Below, piece by piece: positions 53,535 through 61,656 of a stretch of 64,000 bases of DNA (its first letter is position 1; each line of letters begins with the position of its first letter). Under the pieces are notes generated by a model. It had not been told where the DNA came from. It was given only the letters and a program-made list of their open reading frames with translations, and searched no databases. Location of the stretch: contig NZ_VOHB01000006.1 of the NCBI RefSeq assembly GCF_007859295.1, forward strand, positions 124,001 through 188,000. Direction: 5' to 3'. The translations under genes and the position numbers were made by a program. The stretch is from Planococcus sp. CPCC 101016 (GTDB lineage Bacteria; Bacillota; Bacilli; Bacillales_A; Planococcaceae).

Positions 53535-54008
53535 ATGAAGAAATTATTAATTATCGCAGGCATTGTTGTGGTTATATTTGCAGGTATCATTTTCTTGACG
53601 AGTCAGGCAAACGAGGAAAAACTAGCGAACAACCCATACGATACAGAAGATTTGGAGCAGGCAACGATCGATCAATTGGACGATGAAAACTACCAAAATA
53701 TTGTGCTGCCAGCTGAATTGGAAGAACAGATTGCCAGCGGCGAGCCAACGACGGTTTATTTCTTTAGTCCACTCTGCCAATACTGTCAGGAGACTACACC
53801 TGTTTTAATGCCTATAGCTGAAGATATGGATGTAGACGTTTTGCAGTATAATCTGTTAGAGTATGAACAAGGTGGAGAACAATACATGATTGAGGCAACT
53901 CCCACCCTAATCCATTTCGATAATGGTAAAGAAGTTTCACGTTGGGTCGGCGCACAGCCGAAAGAAAATATCGAACAATTCTTCACCGATGTAGTTAAAA
54001 ATAAATGA
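53535..54008 (+). CDS. Membrane-anchored thioredoxin-like protein
   Basis: 157 residues. N-terminal signal anchor (about 4-22, LLIIAGIVVVIFAGIIFL), linker, and a thioredoxin fold about 52-155 with active site CQYC (81-84) and the cis-proline loop EATPTLIHF. AAGGAGGAAAAG precedes the ATG within the end of bdbC. With BdbC as its quinone-linked oxidant it would act as the thiol oxidase (BdbA/BdbD-like role), though it lacks the DsbA helical insert, so a reductase role is possible. Confidence 0.82.
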   Translation: MKKLLIIAGIVVVIFAGIIFLTSQANEEKLANNPYDTEDLEQATIDQLDDENYQNIVLPAELEEQIASGEPTTVYFFSPLCQYCQETTPVLMPIAEDMDVDVLQYNLLEYEQGGEQYMIEATPTLIHFDNGKEVSRWVGAQPKENIEQFFTDVVKNK

Positions 54009-54012
54009 CATA

Positions 54013-54044
54013 AGGATCATGTGCCTTGCGCATGATCCTTTTTT
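54013..54044 (+). terminator. Terminator of bdbC-thioredoxin operon
   Basis: AGGATCATG...CATGATCCT stem then TTTTTT, ending just before the ribosome binding site of the next gene. Confidence 0.85.
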
Positions 54045-54058
54045 ATGGAGGAAATCGA

Positions 54059-54904
54059 ATGACTTGGAGTTACGAAATTAAAGACGACGGCATGACCGTC
54101 GAAGAATTGCTGAGAACCGAATGGGGCCTTGGCAAGAAAGTAGTCCATCAAATGCGCATGGCCAAAAGCGTCAAGAACGATAAATTTCAGGAAGTTATCT
54201 GGAAAGAGCCTCTGCCTGCTGGAACTGTCCTGCACTTCGACTTGCCGCCTGCTGACTCTCCTTACGAACCAAAACACGATGTGGAGCTTCCTGTTCTATT
54301 CGAAGATGACCACTTCATCGTTGCCCGCAAACCGAAAGGCATGGCAACACATCCCAATGAAGTCGGACAAACCGATACCTTCATCAACGCCATTCTTGGG
54401 CACATCATCCGCAACGGCGGATCATACGGCGAACATGTCCACCGTTTGGACCAAGGAACTTCCGGTCTTTTGATGGTCGCGAAGCATCCTGTTGCGAAAA
54501 ACGTCCTGGACCGTATGCTGGAACAAAAACAGCTGGTTCGCGATTATGAAGCTGTTGTCAAAGGCAAAGTCCATAATAAATCCGGTACGATCGATTTCCC
54601 GATCGGCCGTGACCGCCATCACCCAACCCGCCGTATGGTCTCTCAAACGGGACAGAGCGCTGTGACCCATTACCGTGTATTAAAGCAGATGGAAGGCAAA
54701 TCGCTGCTTCACCTGACACTTGAAACCGGACGCACGCACCAAATCCGAACACATCTTTCCCACATCGGCCACCCAATCGTTGGAGATACGCTATACGAAG
54801 GGCCCCCGACACAAGATGGTGCTTATCACCTTCATGCTTTCCGCATGTCGTTCACCCACCCTTTCACAAATGAAAAAGTGGTTGTTGAGGATTCAGCAAG
54901 ATAA
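54059..54904 (+). CDS. yhcT: RluA-family pseudouridine synthase (YhcT-like)
   Basis: Isomerises uridine to pseudouridine in structured RNA, probably 23S rRNA. 281 residues. Catalytic motif VHRLDQGTSGLLMVAK with the Asp nucleophile near 131, and ETGRTHQIRTHLSHIGHPI later. The N-terminal 75 residues form a reduced S4-like region. ATG at 54059 with TGGAGGAAA. The upstream terminator ends only about 6 nt before the site, so this gene may be expressed by readthrough. Confidence 0.87.
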   Translation: MTWSYEIKDDGMTVEELLRTEWGLGKKVVHQMRMAKSVKNDKFQEVIWKEPLPAGTVLHFDLPPADSPYEPKHDVELPVLFEDDHFIVARKPKGMATHPNEVGQTDTFINAILGHIIRNGGSYGEHVHRLDQGTSGLLMVAKHPVAKNVLDRMLEQKQLVRDYEAVVKGKVHNKSGTIDFPIGRDRHHPTRRMVSQTGQSAVTHYRVLKQMEGKSLLHLTLETGRTHQIRTHLSHIGHPIVGDTLYEGPPTQDGAYHLHAFRMSFTHPFTNEKVVVEDSAR

Positions 54905-54905
54905 T

Positions 54906-54944
54906 AAAAAAGCAAGTTCCTTTTTGAAGGGAACTTGCTTTTTC
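54906..54944. terminator. Bidirectional terminator yhcT / aldo-keto reductase
   Basis: AAAAAGCAAGTTCC / GGGAACTTGCTTTTT between convergent genes. Confidence 0.9.
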
Positions 54945-55775
54945 TTATGCCTTGATTTCATCTGGATGGGTACCAGAGCGCCAATCTTGATTCAACCCAT
55001 CGATTAATTTCATTTCTTCTTGGTTTAGAGAGAAATCAAATACTTGTGCGTTTTCTCTAATGCGCGATGGCGTCACAGATTTCGGGATGACGATCAGATC
55101 GCTTTGTAAATGCCAACGGATGATGATTTGTGCAATCGTCTTGCCATGGGTTTTGGCGATTTCAGATAGTACAGGATCCTCAAGCAGCCGGCCTCGTGCC
55201 AGTGGCGACCAGGAAGTGACAGCAATGTCGTAAGAGGCACAATAATCCCGAAGCGGAACTTGTGTCAACTGTGGATGCAATTCAATTTGATTGACCATTG
55301 GTGGGATGTTCGCCGTTGCCAGGATTTTCTCCAAATGATGCTGCTGATGATTGGAGACGCCAATGGAACGAACCAGCTTTTCGTCATAGAGGCGCTGAAT
55401 GGCACGGTACGTGTCTACGTATTTCCCTTCAATCGCCCAATGTGTCAAGTAAAGATCCAAATAATCAAAGTCCAATCGCTTTAAAGAAGCTTCGAATGCG
55501 CGCAACGTTTCATCGTAGCCTTGATCCGTATTCCAGACCTTCGAGGTAATGAACAAGTCATCCCTCTTTACGCCGGAATTCCTTACCGCTTCGCCCACTT
55601 CCGCTTCATTGTCGTAAATGGTCGCCGTGTCTATCGCTTTGTAACCCGCTTGAATCGCAGTGGCCATGGCTTCCACTGCCGCTTCTTTATCGGTCATTTT
55701 GTATACGCCTAAACCGAAACGAGGCATCTCTACTTCATTATGTAAGGTTTTTGTTGAATTGATTGCCAATTCCAT
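54945..55775 (-). CDS. Aldo/keto reductase
   Basis: NADPH-dependent oxidoreductase of the AKR5-like group, 276 residues. Catalytic tetrad: Asp in AIDTATIYDNE, Tyr in the same segment, Lys in ITSKVW and His in LYLTHWAIEG. C-terminal NADP motif VIPKSVTPSRIREN. Similar to B. subtilis YtbE/YvgN, which reduce methylglyoxal and other aldehydes. The last of three clustered ATGs is chosen (9 nt after GGAAAGG). Confidence 0.9.
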   Translation of the reverse strand: MELAINSTKTLHNEVEMPRFGLGVYKMTDKEAAVEAMATAIQAGYKAIDTATIYDNEAEVGEAVRNSGVKRDDLFITSKVWNTDQGYDETLRAFEASLKRLDFDYLDLYLTHWAIEGKYVDTYRAIQRLYDEKLVRSIGVSNHQQHHLEKILATANIPPMVNQIELHPQLTQVPLRDYCASYDIAVTSWSPLARGRLLEDPVLSEIAKTHGKTIAQIIIRWHLQSDLIVIPKSVTPSRIRENAQVFDFSLNQEEMKLIDGLNQDWRSGTHPDEIKA

Positions 55776-55849
55776 TTTCATCATCCTTTCCTTTATATTG
55801 TACAAATAATATTAGATAAATTCGACTTTAAGGATTTTTCAAAAGGTAC

Positions 55850-55878
55850 TTGCACTCTTATATCAAAGCGAATATTAT
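55850..55878 (+). promoter_or_regulatory. Promoter of the purine permease
   Basis: TTGCAC, 17-bp spacer, TATTAT; it overlaps the upstream PurBox. Confidence 0.5.
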
Positions 55879-55908
55879 ATAGGATGTTGTTTAAAATTGT
55901 TCGTGTTT
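55864..55908. promoter_or_regulatory. Candidate PurR operator (two inverted PurBoxes)
   Basis: CAAAGCGAATATT (55864-55876) matches AWWWCCGAACWWT at 10 of 13 positions, and ATTGTTCGTGTTT (55896-55908) matches the inverted form at 11 of 13. CGAA and TTCG are 27 nt apart, close to the 26 nt I recall for the B. subtilis pur operon. It overlaps the promoter, as expected for repression. Confidence 0.6.
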
Positions 55909-55924
55909 CGGAAGGAGCTTTTTT

Positions 55925-57226
55925 ATGTTTCATTTAAAAGAAAATAATACTGATATAAAGACTGAAATCACCGCAGGAATGACGACTTTTCTGACCATGG
56001 CCTATATCGTCATTGTCAATCCTGTCATTTTAGGAGCGGCCGGAGTACCGTTTGATCAAGTCTTTTTGGCAACAATCATCGCGGCGGCAATCGGCACGCT
56101 CTGGATGGCATTGGCCGCCAATTATCCGATTGCGATAGCGCCGGGAATGGGCTTGAACGCTTATTTTACATCCATGGTGCTTGGTTCGAATGGAGCCATC
56201 GACTACGTAACTGCATTTGCCGCTGTTTTTGTCGCAGGTCTCATTTTTGTTCTATTATCTCTAACATCCATGCGAAAAGTGCTGATCCAAGCCATTCCTG
56301 AAAATTTAAAGCATGCCATTACTGCAGGCATTGGACTTTTTATCGCCTTTATTGGGATGCGACTGAGCGGTTTAATTGTCGCTAATGAAGCGAACCTCGT
56401 CGGTTTAGGCAATTTGACTTCTCCACCTGTAGCATTGACCTTGCTCGGATTATTAGTTACCGTGATTTTCATGTCATTAAATATTCATGGCGGCATTTTC
56501 TACGGAATGATCGTCACCGGAATCGTCGCCTTTTTCACTGGTCAATTAAAATTCGAGGGCAGCTTAATGCAGCTGCCGTCATTGCCTGAAGGGATTCTTA
56601 TCTGGAATCCGATTGAAGCGCTGCAACTGGTAATCGAATACGGCTTGTATGGTGTCGTCTTTTCGTTCCTGCTGGTCACCTTGTTTGATACAACCGGCAC
56701 AATGATTGGTGTAGCAAAGCAAGCCGGGTTGATGAAAGACAATAAAATGCCGAGAATGCGGCAAGCTTTGCTGGCAGATTCAGTTGCCGCCACTGCCGGT
56801 GCGATGGTGGGGACAAGCCCTACTTCAGCTTACGTTGAATCATCGGCAGGCGTTGCAGCTGGCGGGCGTACCGGGCTTACCAGTCTGACAGTCGCCATCC
56901 TGTTTATCATTGCAGCGTTCTTTGGTCCATTGGTCGGTGCTCTATCCAATGTAGCGGCGATTACAGCTCCGGCATTGATCATTGTTGGCAGCTTGATGAT
57001 TGGTGCTGTTAAACAAATTGAATGGGAGCATTTCGATGAAGCGTTCCCGGCGTTCCTGATCGTCCTAGCCATGCCACTGACTTCCAGTATCGCAACAGGC
57101 ATTGCTTTTGGTTTCATCACTTATCCATTGATGAAAATCTTTAAAGGCAAAGGCAAATCGGTTCATCCCATCCTTTATATTTTCGCTGTGTTATTCACCA
57201 TTCAATTGCTAATTGCACCGCATTAA
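55925..57226 (+). CDS. pbuO: Guanine/hypoxanthine permease (PbuO/PbuG, AzgA family)
   Basis: NCS2-type purine transporter, 433 residues, twelve or more helices. Family signatures: TEITAGMTTFLTMAYIVIVNP at the N-terminus, AIAPGMGLNAYF, LFDTTGTMIGVAKQAG and GTSPTSAYVESSAGVAAGGRTG, which together identify the AzgA subgroup. AAGGAGC before the ATG. A PurR-type operator overlaps its promoter; no purine riboswitch is visible. PbuO and PbuG cannot be separated from sequence alone; PurR control without riboswitch favours PbuO. Confidence 0.88.
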   Translation: MFHLKENNTDIKTEITAGMTTFLTMAYIVIVNPVILGAAGVPFDQVFLATIIAAAIGTLWMALAANYPIAIAPGMGLNAYFTSMVLGSNGAIDYVTAFAAVFVAGLIFVLLSLTSMRKVLIQAIPENLKHAITAGIGLFIAFIGMRLSGLIVANEANLVGLGNLTSPPVALTLLGLLVTVIFMSLNIHGGIFYGMIVTGIVAFFTGQLKFEGSLMQLPSLPEGILIWNPIEALQLVIEYGLYGVVFSFLLVTLFDTTGTMIGVAKQAGLMKDNKMPRMRQALLADSVAATAGAMVGTSPTSAYVESSAGVAAGGRTGLTSLTVAILFIIAAFFGPLVGALSNVAAITAPALIIVGSLMIGAVKQIEWEHFDEAFPAFLIVLAMPLTSSIATGIAFGFITYPLMKIFKGKGKSVHPILYIFAVLFTIQLLIAPH

Positions 57227-57252
57227 AAAAACCGCCACTCGGCGGTTTTTTT
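57227..57252. terminator. Bidirectional terminator after pbuO
   Basis: AAAAAACCGCC / GGCGGTTTTTTT, loop ACTC. Confidence 0.92.
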
Positions 57253-57254
57253 GT

Positions 57255-57563
57255 TTAGATTCGCGCTCTGTTGCCTGTCATTCCTGCAGTAATAAGCAAT
57301 ACAGCTGCAGTGATCAAATGGAACACCCAGCCGATACCCGGAATCCAAGCAATCAAGCTCGTAATAATTCCAAGAATCGATCCTGATTTCGGTGAATATT
57401 CACGGAAACAGAAGAACAAGGTAATGGCGTGAAGGACAAACATAACTCCTAAAGCCGAATAACCGGTGCTGATGACAAAGCCGCCACCGATTAATGGAAT
57501 CGCCAGGAATGCTTCAGCCAATCCTGTAATCCAAAGCAAAGCGACAGAAATTTTCATTTTCAT
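57255..57563 (-). CDS. Small membrane protein (102 aa)
   Basis: 102 residues, about four hydrophobic helices (5-25, 30-52, 60-75, 78-95), glycine-rich, ending in a basic tail. GAAGGGATGATAACGA precedes the ATG and the bidirectional terminator of pbuO ends it. I do not recognise the family and cannot assign a function. Confidence 0.6.
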   Translation of the reverse strand: MKMKISVALLWITGLAEAFLAIPLIGGGFVISTGYSALGVMFVLHAITLFFCFREYSPKSGSILGIITSLIAWIPGIGWVFHLITAAVLLITAGMTGNRARI

Positions 57564-57756
57564 TCGTTATCATCCCTTCTTTGACTTTCTTATCTCCTAT
57601 ATACGGATGAACACAGCAAAAGTTTCACCTTTAAAACCATTCCTTCCTTTTCAGACCGTCAGAAATTATCCACATTTGAGTGGATGTTGTATATTTCATT
57701 TTTCCCGCTTGTAAGCTATACTAAACAAAGATGCACATTTCAAGGAGGTCATTATT

Positions 57757-57855
57757 ATGAACTTAATCCTTATTTTGGGTATTTGTGTTTCGTTCTTGGC
57801 AGCTATTTTCACTGCTGGATACGATGACAAACCTGGAACAAACGAAAGAGAATAG
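57757..57855 (+). CDS. Small single-helix membrane peptide (32 aa)
   Basis: 32 residues: a hydrophobic helix (LILILGICVSFLAAIFTAG, 3-21) followed by a charged tail DDKPGTNERE. A very strong AAGGAGGT lies 8 nt before the ATG and a strong terminator begins 4 bp after the stop, so it looks like a genuine monocistronic short gene. No family known to me. Confidence 0.6.
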   Translation: MNLILILGICVSFLAAIFTAGYDDKPGTNERE

Positions 57856-57858
57856 TAC

Positions 57859-57889
57859 AAAAGGACAGCGGAATCCGCTGTCCTTTTTT
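57859..57889 (+). terminator. Terminator of the 32-aa gene
   Basis: AAAAGGACAGCGG / CCGCTGTCCTTTTTT with loop AAT; may also serve the convergent trmL. Confidence 0.92.
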
Positions 57890-58372
57890 CTATTCCAAAC
57901 CTGGGTAATCTTGCTGCCGCAATGCTTCATACATTAAAATGGCGGCTGTATTCGATAAATTAAGCGAGCGGATGTTGTCATTCATTGGAATGCGCAAGCA
58001 ATGATCCGGATTTTGTTCAATCACTTCTTTTGGTAGTCCTTTTGTTTCCTGTCCGAAAACGAAGAAATGATCCTTTTCTCTGTCTGAAAAATCGAATGAC
58101 GTGTGAGGCTGTGCCCCAAATTTCGTAATATAGTAAAACTCTCCTTCAGCATACCGGTCAAACAGCTCCTGCAGGCCATCGTAATAAAAAATATCGACAT
58201 GTTCCCAGTAGTCGAGCCCTGCCCGTTTGAGCATCTTATCATCTGTCGAAAACCCGAGCGGACGAATCAGATGCAGCTTCACTCCCGTCCCAGCGCATGA
58301 ACGCGCGATATTTCCTGTATTCGCTGGTATCAGCGGTTGGTAAAGTACAATATGAATAGCCAAATCTGTCAC
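57890..58372 (-). CDS. trmL: tRNA (cytidine(34)-2'-O)-methyltransferase
   Basis: SPOUT-fold methyltransferase modifying the wobble base of certain leucine tRNAs. 160 residues. N-terminal IVLYQPLIPANTGNIARSC, the knot region FVFGQETKGLPKEV and IPMNDNIRSLNLSNTAAIL are diagnostic. GTG start directly after the queG stop; AAAGGA is only a few bases away, so a TTG three codons later is possible. The queG-trmL pair (yhbA-cspR region) is found in B. subtilis. Confidence 0.92.
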   Translation of the reverse strand: MTDLAIHIVLYQPLIPANTGNIARSCAGTGVKLHLIRPLGFSTDDKMLKRAGLDYWEHVDIFYYDGLQELFDRYAEGEFYYITKFGAQPHTSFDFSDREKDHFFVFGQETKGLPKEVIEQNPDHCLRIPMNDNIRSLNLSNTAAILMYEALRQQDYPGLE

Positions 58373-59518
58373 TTATCCTTTCAATCCTTCAGCAAAAAAT
58401 GCCAATCCTTTTTGAATTTCTTCTAAAACTTCTACCTCATTTTCGTTCTGCTCCGCTTGTTTCAATGCAGCCAATCCTTCATTAGAACCTATTTTCCCGA
58501 TGGCCCATGCCGCAGTTCCACGGATTACTGGACGCTCGTCGCTTTCCAATAAATCAATCAATGCAGGCACCGCAGACGTTTCCTTGAAATGCGCCAACGC
58601 CAAAATAGCATTTCGCTGAATCGGCTTTTTGCCCCGCCATGAACCGGACACATACCCAAATTTGGCCTTGAATTCCCGATTGGATATGGTCAATAAAGGC
58701 TCAAGCAGCGGCTTGGCGATTTCCGGATCCGGTTCGAATTCTGTATGGATCTGATTGGCTTTGCGCTTGTTCTTTGGACACACGGTCTGACAGGTATCGC
58801 AGCCATACAGCCGGTTGCCGATTTTGCCGCGGAATTCATCCGGCATAAACCCTTTTGTCTGCGTTAAAAATGAAATACAGCGCTGGGCGTTCAACTGGCC
58901 GCCTTCAACAATCGCTCCTGTCGGACAAGTATCGATGCACAAGCGGCAGTCGCCGCATTGATCTTCCATCGGTTCATCAAAACGGAACGGGATGTTGGTG
59001 ATCATCTCGCCGAGATACACATAGGAACCGAATTCCGGCGTGATGATATTGGTGTTTTTCGCGCTCCAGCCAATGCCGGCGCGTTCGGCCACTGCCCGGT
59101 CAGACAGCTCTCCTGTATCCACCATCGATCGCATCCGAGCTTCCGGATAATGAGCCGCAATGTAAGCTTCCAGCAACGTCAGCCGCTCTTTCAGAGCAGC
59201 GTGATAGTCCTTGCCCCAGGAAGAGCGTGAAAAAATTCCCCGTCTTGCGCCTTTTACACCCTGCGGTGCATTTTCCATCTTGGAAGGATAAGCGATGGCA
59301 ATAGCTACGATGCTGACGGCCTCATTTAGCAGCAGCTCAGGCCGGGTGCGCTTTTCTATATCCGATTCCTCAAAACCGGACTGGTAATTCAACTGCTGCT
59401 GACGAATCAACTGATGCTTTAAGCTATAAAAAGGTTCTGCTGAGGCAAAACCGATTTTATCAATTCCGATCTCCGAGGCATACGCAACAAGCTCTTTTTG
59501 AAATTGATCAAGATTCAT
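58373..59518 (-). CDS. queG: Epoxyqueuosine reductase
   Basis: Cobalamin and Fe-S enzyme reducing epoxyqueuosine to queuosine in tRNA anticodons. 381 residues. Two 4Fe-4S clusters: CGDCRLCIDTCPTGAI near 185-200 and GCDTCQTVCPKNK near 238-250. The C-terminus (about 290-375) carries HEAT-like repeats (VIRGTAAWAIGKIGS) found in the QueG tRNA-binding region. ATG at 59518 with GAGGGG. Coupled to trmL, so two anticodon modifiers are co-expressed. Confidence 0.93.
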   Translation of the reverse strand: MNLDQFQKELVAYASEIGIDKIGFASAEPFYSLKHQLIRQQQLNYQSGFEESDIEKRTRPELLLNEAVSIVAIAIAYPSKMENAPQGVKGARRGIFSRSSWGKDYHAALKERLTLLEAYIAAHYPEARMRSMVDTGELSDRAVAERAGIGWSAKNTNIITPEFGSYVYLGEMITNIPFRFDEPMEDQCGDCRLCIDTCPTGAIVEGGQLNAQRCISFLTQTKGFMPDEFRGKIGNRLYGCDTCQTVCPKNKRKANQIHTEFEPDPEIAKPLLEPLLTISNREFKAKFGYVSGSWRGKKPIQRNAILALAHFKETSAVPALIDLLESDERPVIRGTAAWAIGKIGSNEGLAALKQAEQNENEVEVLEEIQKGLAFFAEGLKG

Positions 59519-59583
59519 GTCGTAACCCCTCACTCAATTCTATGATACGATAATAATAACCCTTACGTGAAAGGAAGATTGCA

Positions 59584-60246
59584 ATGAAACTGACAATCGA
59601 TCCTCAAATAAACAAAATACTAAGCGACTTTAAAATTGGCGTCATTCATTATAACAATATCACCGTTTCCGATTCACCTCAAATGTTAAAAGGCCGTCTT
59701 CAACTTTTTCAAGAACAGTTGTACTTTGATTTGGAAGATAAGGACCTTGCCGAGTTTCCCGGCCTGCTCGAATGGCAGTTGATCTGGAAAGCATTAGGGG
59801 CCGATCCCAGCCGCTACCGCCCGTCTGCCGAGGCGCTGTACCGCCGCATAAAAAAACAAAATTACTTATCTACCGTTAATTCTGCTATTGATATGAACAG
59901 TTTCCTGTCGCTGCAATATGAAATTCCTTTGGGACTTTATGATGCCGATAAAATTGCAGGTGATGTTGAGATCACAGTAGGGACCAGCACAGACCGCTAT
60001 GATGGCCTCAATAACCGCGTCAACACATTGACTGGTATTCTAGTCTCAAAAGACGAGGAAGGCGCATTTGGCAGCCCCTACGTCGATTCTAAACGGACCG
60101 CTGTGACGGAGCAGACAATAAACGCATTACATATCTTCTACATTCGACCGTCTATGGAAAGAGATGTGGCGCTGCAGCTTTTGACTGCCGCTTCGAATAT
60201 GTTCACCGGTATCAACGGCGGAGATGCCGAATTTTACGTAGTTTAA
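59584..60246 (+). CDS. B3/B4 tRNA-binding-domain protein
   Basis: 220 residues, a free-standing version of the B3/B4 domain of phenylalanyl-tRNA synthetase beta, which in PheT edits misacylated tRNA. Recognisable segments: WQLIWKALGADPSRYRPSAEAL, the MNSFLSLQYEIPLGLYDADKI core and a final NMFTGINGGDAEFYVV. GAAAGGAAG precedes the ATG. It is divergent from queG. Possible trans-editing or small-molecule binding is inference. Confidence 0.82.
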   Translation: MKLTIDPQINKILSDFKIGVIHYNNITVSDSPQMLKGRLQLFQEQLYFDLEDKDLAEFPGLLEWQLIWKALGADPSRYRPSAEALYRRIKKQNYLSTVNSAIDMNSFLSLQYEIPLGLYDADKIAGDVEITVGTSTDRYDGLNNRVNTLTGILVSKDEEGAFGSPYVDSKRTAVTEQTINALHIFYIRPSMERDVALQLLTAASNMFTGINGGDAEFYVV

Positions 60247-60262
60247 TTGAATGAATAACAAG

Positions 60263-60298
60263 CCGGTGCTCTGCATAAGCAGAGCACCGGCCATTTTT
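60263..60298 (+). terminator. Terminator of the B3/B4 gene
   Basis: CCGGTGCTCTGC / GCAGAGCACCGG, loop ATAA, then CCATTTTT. Confidence 0.88.
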
Positions 60299-60564
60299 CT
60301 GTCACATTTTCTTTTGACAGTCGCTTTACTGGATTTCTTGCTACTAGATTCAGCTTATATTTTTGCAGAACCTAAAGAAGATTGGTACTTACTATTTCTT
60401 CTATCTCTCGCGCTTTCACTGGCTTTCTGAAGAATTATTCACAAAAAACTATTTTATTTACAATTAGCTTTTCCACTATTTTTTCCCATAAGCATATTCT
60501 TTTTCATTCATGCAAGGATGCAGTAAACTCTTCTTACATTGAAGAATAAAAGAGGGATCAACAC
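60299..60564. other. Intergenic stretch before the C45 gene
   Basis: About 265 bp, T-rich. It contains the end of an unsupported 59-codon frame (60251-60430) that begins inside the previous terminator and has no ribosome binding site. AGAGGG near 60552 is the site of the next gene. Nothing else recognised. Confidence 0.4.
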
Positions 60565-61611
60565 GTGAAACGAGTGCATAGTGACATAGTCCAATTTCGG
60601 GGAAGCCATTACGATTTTGGCCGGATGCAGGGAGAATTATTGAAGGAATCATTGATTCTTCCCAATCGCCAAAAGCAACGGAAGGCTTCCAGCCGTCATT
60701 TAATTATAGACGAACAACGTGCAAAAAATATATTGCTGACTTTAGCGCCAAGAGTATGGGATGAAATCCAAGGCCTGGCCGATGCTTTGAAATGGCCCAT
60801 GCACGATGCCATTCAAGAATTCGGCGGCTATTACCTGGAATACACGCGGAGCGGCTGCTCCATTTATACCGAATCCGATTTTATGGTCCGCAATTACGAC
60901 AGTTCACCTGAAGGTTACGAAGGGCGTTTTGCATTGTATCAACCGACTGATGGTGGATTTGCGACCATCGGACCCACCATGCAAATTACCGGCCGAACAG
61001 ACGGAATGAACGAAAAAGGCTTGGTAATGGGTTATAACTTTATCAACCGCCGCAATTCAGAAGATGGCTTTATCTGCAATATGATCGGCCGCCTCATTTT
61101 AGAAAACTGTGCTGACATCGAAGATGCAATCGATTTGCTGGAAGAATTGCCGCATCGCCGCTCCTTCAGCTATGTACTGTTGGACCGCACCGGAAAATCT
61201 GTAGTCGTCGAAGCTTCGCCGCGTTCTGTGGTAGTTCGCGAATCTGCTGTGTCCACTAATCATTTTGAGTTGCTGGTTGAGGAAAACCGCTATCAGACAG
61301 ATGATTCCCGCAGAAGAGAACAAATGATGCTGGCCCAGCAACAAAATAACATCGATGGCTACAGCGCTTTCCGCCTGCTGAATGATTCGGATAAAGGTGT
61401 TTTTTCGAAGAAATACAGTACCGCTTCCGGCACCTTGCATACCGCTTCTTACTACCAGCATAGCTTGGAAGTAGGGTTTGCTATCGGACCAGATCGACTT
61501 CCGCTTATGCTTGATTTTGAAAAGTGGCTGGAAGGTGAACGCTTGTATGCCAAACGCATCAACGGAAAAATCGATACACATCTGCCATTTGCCCATATGG
61601 CTGAATTTTAA
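60565..61611 (+). CDS. C45-family acyltransferase/hydrolase-like protein, copy 1
   Basis: Ntn-hydrolase of the choloylglycine / acyl-CoA:6-aminopenicillanate acyltransferase superfamily, 348 residues. In this family a cysteine freed by autocleavage or trimming is the nucleophile; here Cys98 in SGCSIYTESDF, followed by MVRNYD and later TDGMNEKGLVMGYNF. The N-terminus VQFRGSHYDFGRMQGELL is typical of C45 proteins. GTG start, AGAGGG upstream. Converges on a paralogue of equal length. Substrate unknown (an N-acyl amide is likely). Confidence 0.83.
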   Translation: MKRVHSDIVQFRGSHYDFGRMQGELLKESLILPNRQKQRKASSRHLIIDEQRAKNILLTLAPRVWDEIQGLADALKWPMHDAIQEFGGYYLEYTRSGCSIYTESDFMVRNYDSSPEGYEGRFALYQPTDGGFATIGPTMQITGRTDGMNEKGLVMGYNFINRRNSEDGFICNMIGRLILENCADIEDAIDLLEELPHRRSFSYVLLDRTGKSVVVEASPRSVVVRESAVSTNHFELLVEENRYQTDDSRRREQMMLAQQQNNIDGYSAFRLLNDSDKGVFSKKYSTASGTLHTASYYQHSLEVGFAIGPDRLPLMLDFEKWLEGERLYAKRINGKIDTHLPFAHMAEF

Positions 61612-61617
61612 CAACGA

Positions 61618-61651
61618 AAGGCCCCAGCAAATTAAAGCTGGTGCCTTTTTT
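61618..61651. terminator. Terminator between the C45 paralogues
   Basis: AAGGC-C-CCAGC / GCTGG-T-GCCTT then TTTTTT. Confidence 0.82.
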
Positions 61652-61656
61652 GTCTT

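Noticed and set aside
55806..55924. Possible purine riboswitch before the purine permease
   Set aside because: The 120-bp leader lacks the conserved core elements of purine riboswitches; PurBoxes explain the region better.
60251..60430. 59-codon hydrophobic frame after the B3/B4 gene
   Set aside because: It starts in front of and reads through the intrinsic terminator of the previous gene and has no ribosome binding site; chance opening in T-rich sequence is more likely.
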